Assembly (NCBI GenBank): GCA_934486495.1
Contig: CAKSPW010000016.1
Location: 1 to 41,688, forward strand
DNA length: 41,688 bases
Source: an uncultured Clostridia bacterium
GTDB taxonomy: Bacteria; Bacillota; Clostridia; UBA1381
Direction of reading: 5' to 3'
Part shown: piece after piece, positions 6,940 through 14,325 of the stretch
How positions within the stretch are numbered: the stretch's first letter is position 1
How the letters are laid out: every line of letters starts with the position of its first letter
Program-made: the position numbers and the translations under genes
The notes under the pieces: model-generated
The model's input: the letters and a program-made list of their open reading frames with translations, nothing else
Databases searched by the model: none
Told to the model about the DNA's origin: nothing

Positions 6940-7689
6940 GTGAACAAGGATAACAAGAAAAAATCGGGCGGAGTCGGATTTTATATTGCACTGTGCTGTT
7001 GTATTGCCGCAATAGGTACGGTAGGCTTTATAAACACAAAAAGGAGCGAGAAGATTCATATTGCCGAGGCAACCGAAAAGGCAAAAACGGTGACGGATGC
7101 CGTAATGCCTACACTTCCGCCCCAAAAGCCGAGTGAGGCTGTTGCGGCACAAGCGCCGAAGGAGGTAGCCGTGAGCACACCAAAGCCGACAAAAGCGGCA
7201 GAGGAGAGTGTCGATGTTATAGAAAACGGCGAGGACGAAAGCTTTTATGACGGTGATACGGTAGAGTCGGTATCTATTGCAAAGCAGCCTAAGTTTTCAA
7301 TGCCTGCCGAGGGTGAAATTTGCTGCGGATTTTCGGGTGACACGCTTTTTTACGACAGCGTAATGGAGGATTTCAGAACACATAACGGCGTTGATATTGC
7401 GTCGGCAGGTGACAGTGACGTTACGGCGGCAGCAGACGGTGTTATTTGTGATATTTATGACGGAACACTCGGTAAAACGGTTGTTTTAGACCATGAAAAC
7501 GGATTTAAAACAGTTTATGCAAATCTTGACGATACGGAAAATCTCAATGTCGGAACGGAGCTTAAAAGAGGTGATTTCATCGCCCATGTCGGCACATATT
7601 CGTTGGGCGAAAACACAACTCAGCCGCATATACATTTTGAGGTGATACGTGACGGAGAATATGTAAATCCCGAAGATTTTCTCGAATGA
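6940..7689 (+). CDS. spoIIQ: SpoIIQ-like forespore membrane protein, M23/LytM domain
   Basis: A 249-aa single-pass protein. A short basic N-terminus leads to a membrane helix (about 11-31), a Pro/Ala/Thr-rich linker (50-90) and a LytM domain (about 118-249). Zinc and catalytic residues His148 and Asp152 (HNGVD) and His230/His232 (HIHFE) are all present. So the domain may be an active endopeptidase, as in clostridial SpoIIQ, unlike B. subtilis SpoIIQ, which lost a zinc ligand. In engulfment SpoIIQ forms the forespore side of the channel with SpoIIIAH in the mother cell. The start is GTG at 6940, with AAAGGAA upstream. The sigma-F promoter makes SpoIIQ more likely than a general cell-wall hydrolase. 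Confidence 0.8.
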   Translation: MNKDNKKKSGGVGFYIALCCCIAAIGTVGFINTKRSEKIHIAEATEKAKTVTDAVMPTLPPQKPSEAVAAQAPKEVAVSTPKPTKAAEESVDVIENGEDESFYDGDTVESVSIAKQPKFSMPAEGEICCGFSGDTLFYDSVMEDFRTHNGVDIASAGDSDVTAAADGVICDIYDGTLGKTVVLDHENGFKTVYANLDDTENLNVGTELKRGDFIAHVGTYSLGENTTQPHIHFEVIRDGEYVNPEDFLE

Positions 7690-7747
7690 TTAAATTATTT
7701 AAACAGGCAATCAGGACTTAAAACCGCAAAAGAGTATATCAAAAAAT

Positions 7748-7797
7748 GGCTGTTTAAAAAGGTCAATTGACTTTTTTAAACAGCCTTAGTTTTTTTA
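7748..7797 (+). terminator. Intrinsic terminator after spoIIQ, likely bidirectional
   Basis: GGCTGTTTAAAAA (7748-7760) pairs with TTTTTTAAACAGCC (7772-7785) around an inner GTCAATTGAC palindrome, followed by TTAGTTTTTTT. The stem recurs in close form at 37823-37855 and in its outer part at 34661-34687. Confidence 0.85.
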
Positions 7798-7860
7798 AGT
7801 GTATAGGAAAAAGCTTTGGAATCAAGGCTTTTCTTGCGTTCCGAAGTTTTTTACATTCCT

Positions 7861-8841
7861 TTAGTATATCGGCTTATCAAGTCTTGAGAACGTATATCCC
7901 TCAGATATAAAATACTCGATAATTTGCGGCAGAGCCTCGGCGGTGTTTTTCTTGTTTGCGGCGTCATGCATAAGAATAACAACCTTGTTTTTGTTCTTTG
8001 ATGAAGATTTTACACGCTCAACAAGCTGTTCTACCGATTTTGAACCGCCCTCCGCATCACCGTTTAGTGCGTTCCAATCGCAGTGATAATAACCCATTTG
8101 AGCTAAAACACTCTTATATTGCTGCTTTCTCTCACCGTAAGTTCCCGCATTAAAGCTGCCGCCCGGAAATCTTATAAGAGGGAAGAAGTCATCGCCGACA
8201 ACATTTTTTATTTCCGCCTCACAACTGTTAATTTCATCGGTAAAAGACTCTGCCGTTGCATACAGCTTTGAATATGTGTGAGTATATGAGTGACCTGCTA
8301 TTAGATGTCCTTCCTCATAAACACGGCGTGCCATATCCGTATTCTCTTTTATAAGTGAGCCTACCTGGAAAAACGTTGCTTTAATACCGTATTTTCTGAG
8401 CGTGTCCAAAATACGAGGAGTTATAGAATTATTCGGACCGTCGTCAAATGTGAGATAGCAAACTTTTTTATCGGTCGGATTTTTTTCAAATATCTTTAAT
8501 ATATCATTTTCCTCACTTGCGGGCGGAAGTGTGTTTTGCGGCTCCGGCTGTACCGTTTCAGTCGGATTTTCACCGCTCGGCGCTTCCGTATTTTTTGTGT
8601 TTTCTGTACTTTCCGTATTTTCGGGTGTACCGCTTTGCGAAACTATTGCAACAGGGGTCGGCGTCGGTGTCGGCCGGTTGTGTGCGACAAATGAAGCTAT
8701 ACCCTTTACAAGCATAACAATTACAGCCAATACCGCAACAAATACCGCTATAACAATAGCCAGACGTATTCTTCTGCCGCGTTGGCGAGCTTGCTTTCTT
8801 CTTCTTATTTCATCCAATCGTTTTCTCTCATTATCTGCCAA
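7861..8841 (-). CDS. Membrane-anchored polysaccharide (peptidoglycan) deacetylase, NodB domain
   Basis: A 326-aa protein: basic N-terminus, one membrane helix (about 26-50), a Thr-Pro repeat and an Asn/Glu/Thr-rich linker (56-115), then a NodB domain (about 125-326). All five catalytic motifs are visible: TFDDGP (131-136, Asp133/Asp134), HSYTH (184-188), RFPGGS (224-229), DWN and a final ILMHD. It is therefore likely an active metal-dependent de-N-acetylase of cell-wall GlcNAc or MurNAc. The start is taken as TTG at 8841, because the promoter at 8874-8902 starts transcription near 8867, which leaves the ATGs at 8862 and 8856 almost leaderless. GGGAGTG sits 6 nt before the TTG. Confidence 0.88.
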   Translation of the reverse strand: MADNERKRLDEIRRRKQARQRGRRIRLAIVIAVFVAVLAVIVMLVKGIASFVAHNRPTPTPTPVAIVSQSGTPENTESTENTKNTEAPSGENPTETVQPEPQNTLPPASEENDILKIFEKNPTDKKVCYLTFDDGPNNSITPRILDTLRKYGIKATFFQVGSLIKENTDMARRVYEEGHLIAGHSYTHTYSKLYATAESFTDEINSCEAEIKNVVGDDFFPLIRFPGGSFNAGTYGERKQQYKSVLAQMGYYHCDWNALNGDAEGGSKSVEQLVERVKSSSKNKNKVVILMHDAANKKNTAEALPQIIEYFISEGYTFSRLDKPIY

Positions 8842-8873
8842 TTTACACACTCCCATTTGCAAATTCTATATTT

Positions 8874-8902
8874 ATTATACACTATATTTTCGCAAATTTC
8901 AA
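8874..8902 (-). promoter_or_regulatory. Sigma-A promoter of the NodB-family deacetylase gene
   Basis: TTGAAA (8902-8897), 17-bp spacer, TATAAT (8879-8874). It is a near-consensus vegetative promoter, in contrast with the sporulation-type element facing the divergent pdaA-like gene. Confidence 0.75.
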
Positions 8903-8959
8903 CATTAATTTAAAAAAAAAATATTATTTTTGTGTTGCAATTTTATGAAGTAAAGTAAT

Positions 8960-8983
8960 AATCAGCAAAGGTGCTTCATAATA
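8960..8983 (+). promoter_or_regulatory. Possible sigma-G -10 element upstream of pdaA
   Basis: CATAATA (8977-8983) fits the sigma-G -10 consensus CATNHTA exactly. The best -35, TAATA (8956-8960), has one mismatch and a 16-bp spacer, one short. An inverted repeat ATGAAG/CTTCAT (8945-8950, 8974-8979) overlaps it. B. subtilis pdaA is sigma-G dependent. Confidence 0.35.
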
Positions 8984-9055
8984 TATACAATGCAAGTAAA
9001 AATTGTTTTTTTAGAGAGTATGTGTCTTACGGCACGGAAGGGAATGATTACAGAA

Positions 9056-9916
9056 ATGATTAAAAATAAAATTCCGATTTTGTGCGCCGTTGTGCTTACA
9101 GCCGTATTCGGTGTAATATATAATGCGGGCAATGACGATTTCGGAGAAAAAACGGCGTCTGTTGTAAAGGAAACTGCTGATAAAGCGCAGGAGATGAATT
9201 TTGATGTTTCAAAAAATGATTATTCATCATTCAGTGGCAATCACATAGGGTGGGGATTTAAGAAAAATAAGGGAGCACCGCCCGATATAGACAAAAAAAC
9301 TGTTGACCTGTTCGCAGCGACAAATACGTACTACATGGATAATTCCGGCGGTAAGGTGATGTATCTTACGTTTGATGAGGGGTACGAAAACGGGTGCAGT
9401 GCATCAATTCTCGATACGCTGAAAGAAAAGAGTGTTCCTGCCGCTTTTTTCATTACGGGGCATTACTTAAAAAGCGAGAGGGAGCTTGTCGGACGCATGG
9501 TAAACGAGGGGCATATTGTCGGCAATCATACGGTAAATCACCCGAATCTCGCAAAGTCGGATTTACAGACGGTTATAAGTGAGCTTAAAACGCTTGACGA
9601 TGAGTTTTTTGCCTTGTTCGGAAGTCATATGACGTATATGCGTCCTCCGGAGGGAGAATACAGCGAAAGGCTTTTAAACATTGCCTCCGATATGGGTTAC
9701 AAAACGATTTTTTGGAGCTTTGCATACAGGGATTGGGAAAGGGACAATATAAAGGGCGGCGATTATGCTTTCTCACAGGTTGTACCTTATTTCCATGACG
9801 GAGCAATTATTCTTTTGCACGCCGTTTCAAAGGATAACGATGAAGCACTTGGCAGGATTATAGATGAAGCTCGCAGACAGGGTTATGAATTTAAGTCCCT
9901 CGATGAGCTTAAATAA
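9056..9916 (+). CDS. pdaA: PdaA-type delta-lactam-biosynthetic de-N-acetylase
   Basis: A 286-aa exported deacetylase with an N-terminal membrane or signal segment (about 5-24). The NodB domain carries the PdaA-type motif TFDEGYENG (105-113), where the second Asp of typical NodB enzymes is Glu. It also has HTVNH (158-162), MRPPEGEYSER (195-205), the WSFAYRDW region (220-227) and LLHA (263-266). PdaA removes the acetyl group of MurNAc in spore cortex so that muramic-delta-lactam can form, a mark read by germination lytic enzymes. The ATG at 9056 has GAAGGGA upstream. ATG 9044 and the upstream 8990 are in frame, but the last would be leaderless if the proposed promoter is right. Confidence 0.85.
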   Translation: MIKNKIPILCAVVLTAVFGVIYNAGNDDFGEKTASVVKETADKAQEMNFDVSKNDYSSFSGNHIGWGFKKNKGAPPDIDKKTVDLFAATNTYYMDNSGGKVMYLTFDEGYENGCSASILDTLKEKSVPAAFFITGHYLKSERELVGRMVNEGHIVGNHTVNHPNLAKSDLQTVISELKTLDDEFFALFGSHMTYMRPPEGEYSERLLNIASDMGYKTIFWSFAYRDWERDNIKGGDYAFSQVVPYFHDGAIILLHAVSKDNDEALGRIIDEARRQGYEFKSLDELK

Positions 9917-9928
9917 AGATGATTTTTT

Positions 9929-9980
9929 CTCACAAATTGGGATGATTGCTGTTATTTCAATTTGTGAGAATTTTATTTTT
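9929..9980 (+). terminator. Intrinsic terminator after pdaA
   Basis: CTCACAAATTG (9929-9939) and CAATTTGTGAG (9958-9968) form a perfect 11-bp stem with an 18-nt loop, then AATTTTATTTTT. Confidence 0.8.
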
Positions 9981-9984
9981 AATA

Positions 9985-10013
9985 TTGATTATTTTAAAAT
10001 TGTGTGGTATTAT
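9985..10013 (+). promoter_or_regulatory. Sigma-A promoter of the AraC-type regulator
   Basis: TTGATT (9985-9990), 17 bp, TATTAT (10008-10013). The same two hexamers with the same spacing recur at the permease promoter (12363-12391). Confidence 0.6.
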
Positions 10014-10046
10014 TAGTTTACAAAAATTTAAACGGGGCATAAAAAG

Positions 10047-12248
10047 ATGGTGTATAAAAACAAAAGCGTAAACGCAAGAGCAATACAGAATTTATACAGA
10101 AAATCTCCAAAGTATTTCAAGAAAATGTTTCTGACATACTTTATTTTGCTTGCCGTAATTTTTCTTGCTGCGGCATATACCGTCAGCTTAAGAAGCGGAG
10201 CGGACGAAAGCTATGAGGAATTTGCAAACAAAACAATGCAGCTTGAAAAGTTTAAAAGAGATACCGATATAGTTTTTGACACGACCGATATGATATGTGA
10301 GCTTGTGTCAAAGGACTCCGTAACAAACGAGTATGCACATGAAAGAATTGACGGATATTCCGGAATGAATTTTCAGAAGATGTACGAGCTTAGCCGTACG
10401 CTTATGCGCATACAAACCGATTTTGCGGGATATAATTTAAACATTGCAATGACAAGGCTGTCAGACGATATAATAATAACGGGCGACGGAGAAACCGAAA
10501 CGGTAAAAAGCTTTATGGATTCAAGCGGAATTGACGTGTTTAAGGCGGCGTCCGGTCTTGACGGAGCAAACGAAAAATCGTATATAATTCCGTCCGATAC
10601 ACTTGCCGATAAGGTGTCGGTAATTTATAAAAAGGATTTTGAAGACGCAAATTCCGTTTATTACATAATGGTTTTTAATAACGACAACATAAAGTTTATA
10701 TGCAATAACGGTTATAAATATATTTTCTCCGATTACGATGAGGAGTATGCAAATGCCGTGCTTACAGGAAATTATTCGTTCAGCGAGCCGGGTGAGATTG
10801 AATATATTGACGTTAGGGGTACAGCGTCGTGCTTTTTCACGTTATCGGACAGTCAAAATGATATGATATATGTAAAGTGCTTTAAGGTGCGGAATGATTC
10901 GAATATCGCATTTATCGTGCTTTTGTGTATAATGCTTGTTATGTGTGCGGCGGCGATTGCGCTTATGCTTGCAAAATATTCATATTATCCTTTAAGAGAT
11001 ATTTTCTCGAAGCTTGGAATGAACTCGGTTACGGGTGTGGATGAGTTTGAGGCGATCGGCGACAGGATAGACGATATAATGGAAAACAACAGCAACATGA
11101 AAAAATCCATAGAAAATCAAACCAACATTATAAAAAACAGATTTTTGTTTGATGTTCTCAACGGTTTTATATGGGGTGAGGGTCTGTCGGACGAGGCAAG
11201 GGAAAACGGATTTTCATTCATAACGGGTGAATGCATTGTTGTTATAATGGATATTGACAAGGACGAGCGTATAAACGGCGACGGTGTCGGCGGCATATAT
11301 GAAAGCCTTAAGGAAAGATTTTCGGAATATGACGGAGCCGCTCTTTGCTGTATATCGGAAACTCGCTACGTTCTCATATGCGACAAGTCGAAAACGGAGA
11401 AAAAAACAATTCTTGAGGATGTCGATTATGTAAGATGCTCGCTCGGAATACCGATTAATGCGGCAATTTCCGAATCGGGAGAGGACAGAAAGCTGTCGGA
11501 CGTTTATCATTTTCTTTCGGGAGGACTTGATAATAAGAGTCTTACAAACAAAAGGGATATTATAACGGACAGCGATATAAGGCAGACGGGTAAAAATGAT
11601 AACGTATATCCGTCGGAAACCGAGTCAATGCTTGCGGACTATGTTGTAAACGGCGAGGAAACAAAGGCTCTTTACTGTCTTAAAAATATTTTTTCGGCGT
11701 CCGAGGAAACGTTCGGAGAAAATCTTGACGTGTTTAAATATGCAATGATTGTTACGATAAAGAGGATACTTGCAAAGCTTGACACGTGCGAGGAGGAAAT
11801 ATTCGGCTCTCAGGTGAGCATTGTGCGTGAAATAAATCATGCGTCGGACACAGGTGAAGTATTTACGGTTATAAAGCAGATAATGGAGATGATTATTGAT
11901 TATGCCGCCAAGAACAAAACCGTAAACTCGTCAAATCTTGCGGATGATATTATAGAATATATAGACTCAAATCTTCAAAACGATGTTTCCGTTTCAGATG
12001 TTTCGGACAAATTCGGTATTTCGCCGAGCTATATTTCAAGGCTTTTGAGGGATAATTACAACACAAGCTTTAAGTCGTACTTAAATGACGCACGAATAAA
12101 AAAGGCAAAGCAGATGATGGATGAAAACAAGAATATTTTAATTAAAGACCTGGCGGCAAGTCTTGGCTATAATAATGTTGTCAGCTTTATAAGAATGTTT
12201 AAGAAAAATGAGGGGATTTCTCCGGGAGAGTATCTGAAAATGAAATAA
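10047..12248 (+). CDS. Membrane-spanning AraC-family transcriptional regulator (extracellular sensor)
   Basis: A 733-aa one-component receptor. TM1 is at about 27-48, an extracellular sensor of about 240 residues follows, and TM2 is at about 287-310. A cytoplasmic linker and a regulatory region come next, and an AraC/XylS DNA-binding domain occupies 632-733, with two helix-turn-helix units (DVSDKFGISPSYISRLLR; DLAASLGYNNVVSFIRMFKK) and the usual ISPGEYLK end. This architecture occurs in regulators of carbohydrate loci in Paenibacillus and Clostridia, where the outer domain senses oligosaccharide, directly or through the binding protein. It has its own promoter and terminator, and faces the transporter and lyase operon it most likely activates. 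The ribosome-binding site is weak (GGGG, then the ATG). The ligand is unknown. Confidence 0.9.
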   Translation: MVYKNKSVNARAIQNLYRKSPKYFKKMFLTYFILLAVIFLAAAYTVSLRSGADESYEEFANKTMQLEKFKRDTDIVFDTTDMICELVSKDSVTNEYAHERIDGYSGMNFQKMYELSRTLMRIQTDFAGYNLNIAMTRLSDDIIITGDGETETVKSFMDSSGIDVFKAASGLDGANEKSYIIPSDTLADKVSVIYKKDFEDANSVYYIMVFNNDNIKFICNNGYKYIFSDYDEEYANAVLTGNYSFSEPGEIEYIDVRGTASCFFTLSDSQNDMIYVKCFKVRNDSNIAFIVLLCIMLVMCAAAIALMLAKYSYYPLRDIFSKLGMNSVTGVDEFEAIGDRIDDIMENNSNMKKSIENQTNIIKNRFLFDVLNGFIWGEGLSDEARENGFSFITGECIVVIMDIDKDERINGDGVGGIYESLKERFSEYDGAALCCISETRYVLICDKSKTEKKTILEDVDYVRCSLGIPINAAISESGEDRKLSDVYHFLSGGLDNKSLTNKRDIITDSDIRQTGKNDNVYPSETESMLADYVVNGEETKALYCLKNIFSASEETFGENLDVFKYAMIVTIKRILAKLDTCEEEIFGSQVSIVREINHASDTGEVFTVIKQIMEMIIDYAAKNKTVNSSNLADDIIEYIDSNLQNDVSVSDVSDKFGISPSYISRLLRDNYNTSFKSYLNDARIKKAKQMMDENKNILIKDLAASLGYNNVVSFIRMFKKNEGISPGEYLKMK

Positions 12249-12255
12249 AACTTTC

Positions 12256-12293
12256 AAAAAGAACACAGTCGCACATCGGACAGTGTTCTTTTT
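12256..12293 (+). terminator. Intrinsic terminator after the regulator gene
   Basis: AAAAAGAACAC (12256-12266) pairs with GTGTTCTTTTT (12283-12293), an 11-bp stem with a 16-nt loop; the arm supplies its own T-run. It separates the regulator from the operon, so the permease promoter is needed. Confidence 0.8.
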
Positions 12294-12325
12294 GTATACT
12301 CCGAAAACCGCATAAAACCGATGTT

Positions 12326-12363
12326 TGTATATAAAATGTATATCGAAAATTGATATTGTATAT
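12326..12363 (+). promoter_or_regulatory. Candidate activator site: three phased TGTATAT repeats
   Basis: TGTATAT occurs at 12326-12332, 12337-12343 and 12357-12363. The start-to-start distances are 11 and 20 bp, about one and two helical turns. The last copy touches the -35 of the permease promoter. This is where a class II AraC-type activator would bind. I saw no copy of the repeat at the regulator's own promoter. Confidence 0.45.
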
Positions 12364-12391
12364 TGATTATCGGCAGAAAAAATGATATTAT
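12363..12391 (+). promoter_or_regulatory. Promoter of the transporter/lyase operon
   Basis: TTGATT (12363-12368), 17 bp, TATTAT (12386-12391). Both hexamers are off consensus, fitting an activated promoter. The predicted start is near 12398. Confidence 0.65.
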
Positions 12392-12429
12392 GTATTTGCA
12401 AACAGATGTGGTATGAAAGGGTGTTTGAA

Positions 12430-13374
12430 TTGAAAAAACGAAAAGGTAACCTGTATTCATCTTCAGCGCGGAGAATAAACGTCGGCAGACTTTGGGCGGA
12501 CAGACAGCTGTATATTCTCTTAATTCCGTTTTTGCTTTATTATATCCTATTCGTTTTCAGACCGATGGGTGGTATGGTAATAGCTTTTAAAGATTACAGC
12601 GTGTATAAAGGAATACTCGGCAGCGAGTGGGTCGGACTTAAGCATTTTAAAGATTTCTTTACGAGCGAATATTTCGGAAGAACATTTAAAAATACGCTTT
12701 TGATAAGCTTTTATCAGCTGCTTATAGGATTCCCGGCACCGATTATATTTGCACTTATGCTAAACGAGGTGGGATTTAAAAGATTTAAAAGCACGGTGCA
12801 GACGATGTCGTATTTGCCGTATTTTATATCTACGGTTGTAATTGCGGGAATGATTACGCTGTTTCTTGCTCCGACAAACGGGGTTGTTAATATTTTAATC
12901 GACAAGCTTGGCGGTGAGAAGATATATTTTCTTACAAAGCCCGAATGGTTCAGGACGATTTACATAACGCAGGGAATATGGACGGGGCTCGGCTACAATT
13001 CAATTGTTTACATAGCTGCGCTTTCGGGGATTGACCAGGAGCTTTACGAGGCGTGCAAAATCGACGGCGGCGGACGGATTTGTCAAACGTGGCACATAAC
13101 CTTGCCCGGACTTTTGCCGACGATTGTAACGCTGTTTATAATACAGATAGGAAATATATTAAATGTCGGCTATGAAATGATTATTCTTCTTTATCAGCCC
13201 GCAACGTATGAAACGGCAGATACAATCAGCACATATGTGTACAGAATGGGTATCGAACAGGCAAATTACAGCTTGTCAACAGCAGTCAGCTTCTTTAATT
13301 CCGTTGTGGGATTTGCACTTGTTGCGCTTGCAAACAAGATAAGCAATAAGGTAAACGACATGGGATTATGGTAA
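12430..13374 (+). CDS. ABC sugar transporter permease, CUT1 family (LplB-like)
   Basis: A 314-aa membrane protein with about six helices and the EAA loop of binding-protein-dependent permeases (ELYEACKIDGGGRICQTWHITLPG; conserved E, A and G, about 215-240). It fits the LplB/YtcP branch, which imports oligosaccharides from pectin or other plant and host glycans. The start is TTG at 12430, with AAGGGTG 6 nt upstream. The in-frame ATG at 12382 lies inside the promoter, and ATG 12406 would have almost no leader. It is followed 13 nt later by the second permease. No ATPase gene lies in the locus; such systems often share an MsmX-type ATPase. Confidence 0.9.
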   Translation: MKKRKGNLYSSSARRINVGRLWADRQLYILLIPFLLYYILFVFRPMGGMVIAFKDYSVYKGILGSEWVGLKHFKDFFTSEYFGRTFKNTLLISFYQLLIGFPAPIIFALMLNEVGFKRFKSTVQTMSYLPYFISTVVIAGMITLFLAPTNGVVNILIDKLGGEKIYFLTKPEWFRTIYITQGIWTGLGYNSIVYIAALSGIDQELYEACKIDGGGRICQTWHITLPGLLPTIVTLFIIQIGNILNVGYEMIILLYQPATYETADTISTYVYRMGIEQANYSLSTAVSFFNSVVGFALVALANKISNKVNDMGLW

Positions 13375-13387
13375 GGGGGTAAATGAA

Positions 13388-14266
13388 GTGAAGCTTACTA
13401 AGGGAAGAATTTTTTTCAATATTATAAATTACACAGTTTTAGCTTTGATAGCGATTATATGCGTTTATCCGATATGGTACGTATTCGTGGCGTCGGTTAG
13501 CGGTGCGGATTACGTTAATATGGGACAGGTATGGTTTTCGCCAAAGGGATTTACGCTTAATGCATACAACAAGATAATACATCGTGACGGCGTTTGGCTT
13601 TCGTATCTGAACTCATTTTACTATATGATATTCGGAACGGCGGTAAATCTTGTCTTTACAATTTGCGGCGCTTATCCGCTGTCTAAAAAAAGGCTTGCCG
13701 GCAGAAGAATTATAAATATGCTTATTGTGTTTACAATGTGGTTTTCGGCAGGTACAATTCCGCTTTATCTTACATTCCGCGATTACGGACTTTTAAACAC
13801 AAGAGCGTCGATTATTTTCGGTTTTGCGTGCGGAACATATAACTTTATTCTTCTTCGTACGTACTTTGCCGGAATACCGGAAGCGCTTGAGGAGGCGGCA
13901 AAAATAGACGGTGCAAGCGATATATACATACTTTGTAAAATAATGCTTCCGCTTGCCGCACCGTCGCTTGCAACAATAGGACTTTTCTATGCGGTATCGA
14001 GGTGGAACGGTTATTTATGGTCGATGATTTTGCTGACGGACGACAAAAAAATACCGCTTCAGGTTGTACTTAAAAAGCTTGTCGTTGACATGAGCGGACA
14101 TGGCGAAAATATGTCGTTCGGCGCACAGGATACTTCAAATACATTATCGGAGGAAACGGTTATGTATGCAACGATGGTGTTTTCAATAGTGCCGATGATG
14201 ATACTTTATCCGTTTATTCAGAAATATTTTGTCAAAGGGATTATGCTGGGTTCGGTAAAGGGATGA
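13388..14266 (+). CDS. ABC sugar transporter permease, CUT1 family (LplC/YtcP-like)
   Basis: A 292-aa partner permease with six predicted helices. The EAA loop is clear: EALEEAAKIDGASDIY followed by ILCKIMLPLAAP (about 176-203). The ending KYFVKGIMLGSVKG is typical of the family. The start is GTG at 13388, with AAGGGGGT upstream; the ATG at 13383 hits a stop at once. Together with the preceding permease it forms the membrane channel for oligosaccharides bound by the downstream lipoprotein. Confidence 0.92.
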   Translation: MKLTKGRIFFNIINYTVLALIAIICVYPIWYVFVASVSGADYVNMGQVWFSPKGFTLNAYNKIIHRDGVWLSYLNSFYYMIFGTAVNLVFTICGAYPLSKKRLAGRRIINMLIVFTMWFSAGTIPLYLTFRDYGLLNTRASIIFGFACGTYNFILLRTYFAGIPEALEEAAKIDGASDIYILCKIMLPLAAPSLATIGLFYAVSRWNGYLWSMILLTDDKKIPLQVVLKKLVVDMSGHGENMSFGAQDTSNTLSEETVMYATMVFSIVPMMILYPFIQKYFVKGIMLGSVKG

Positions 14267-14325
14267 TTCTATAATTAGGGTAATTATTTAAAAAAAGTTA
14301 TAAAAAAGAGAAAGGAAGTAAAGAA

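Noticed and set aside
8650..8680. Short GTCGGTGTCGG-like repeat in the deacetylase gene
   Set aside because: It is the coding sequence of the Thr-Pro linker repeat, common in membrane-anchored wall enzymes.
12382..12429. Longer start of the first permease at ATG 12382
   Set aside because: The codon lies in the promoter spacer and -10 region; the TTG at 12430 has proper spacing to AAGGGTG.
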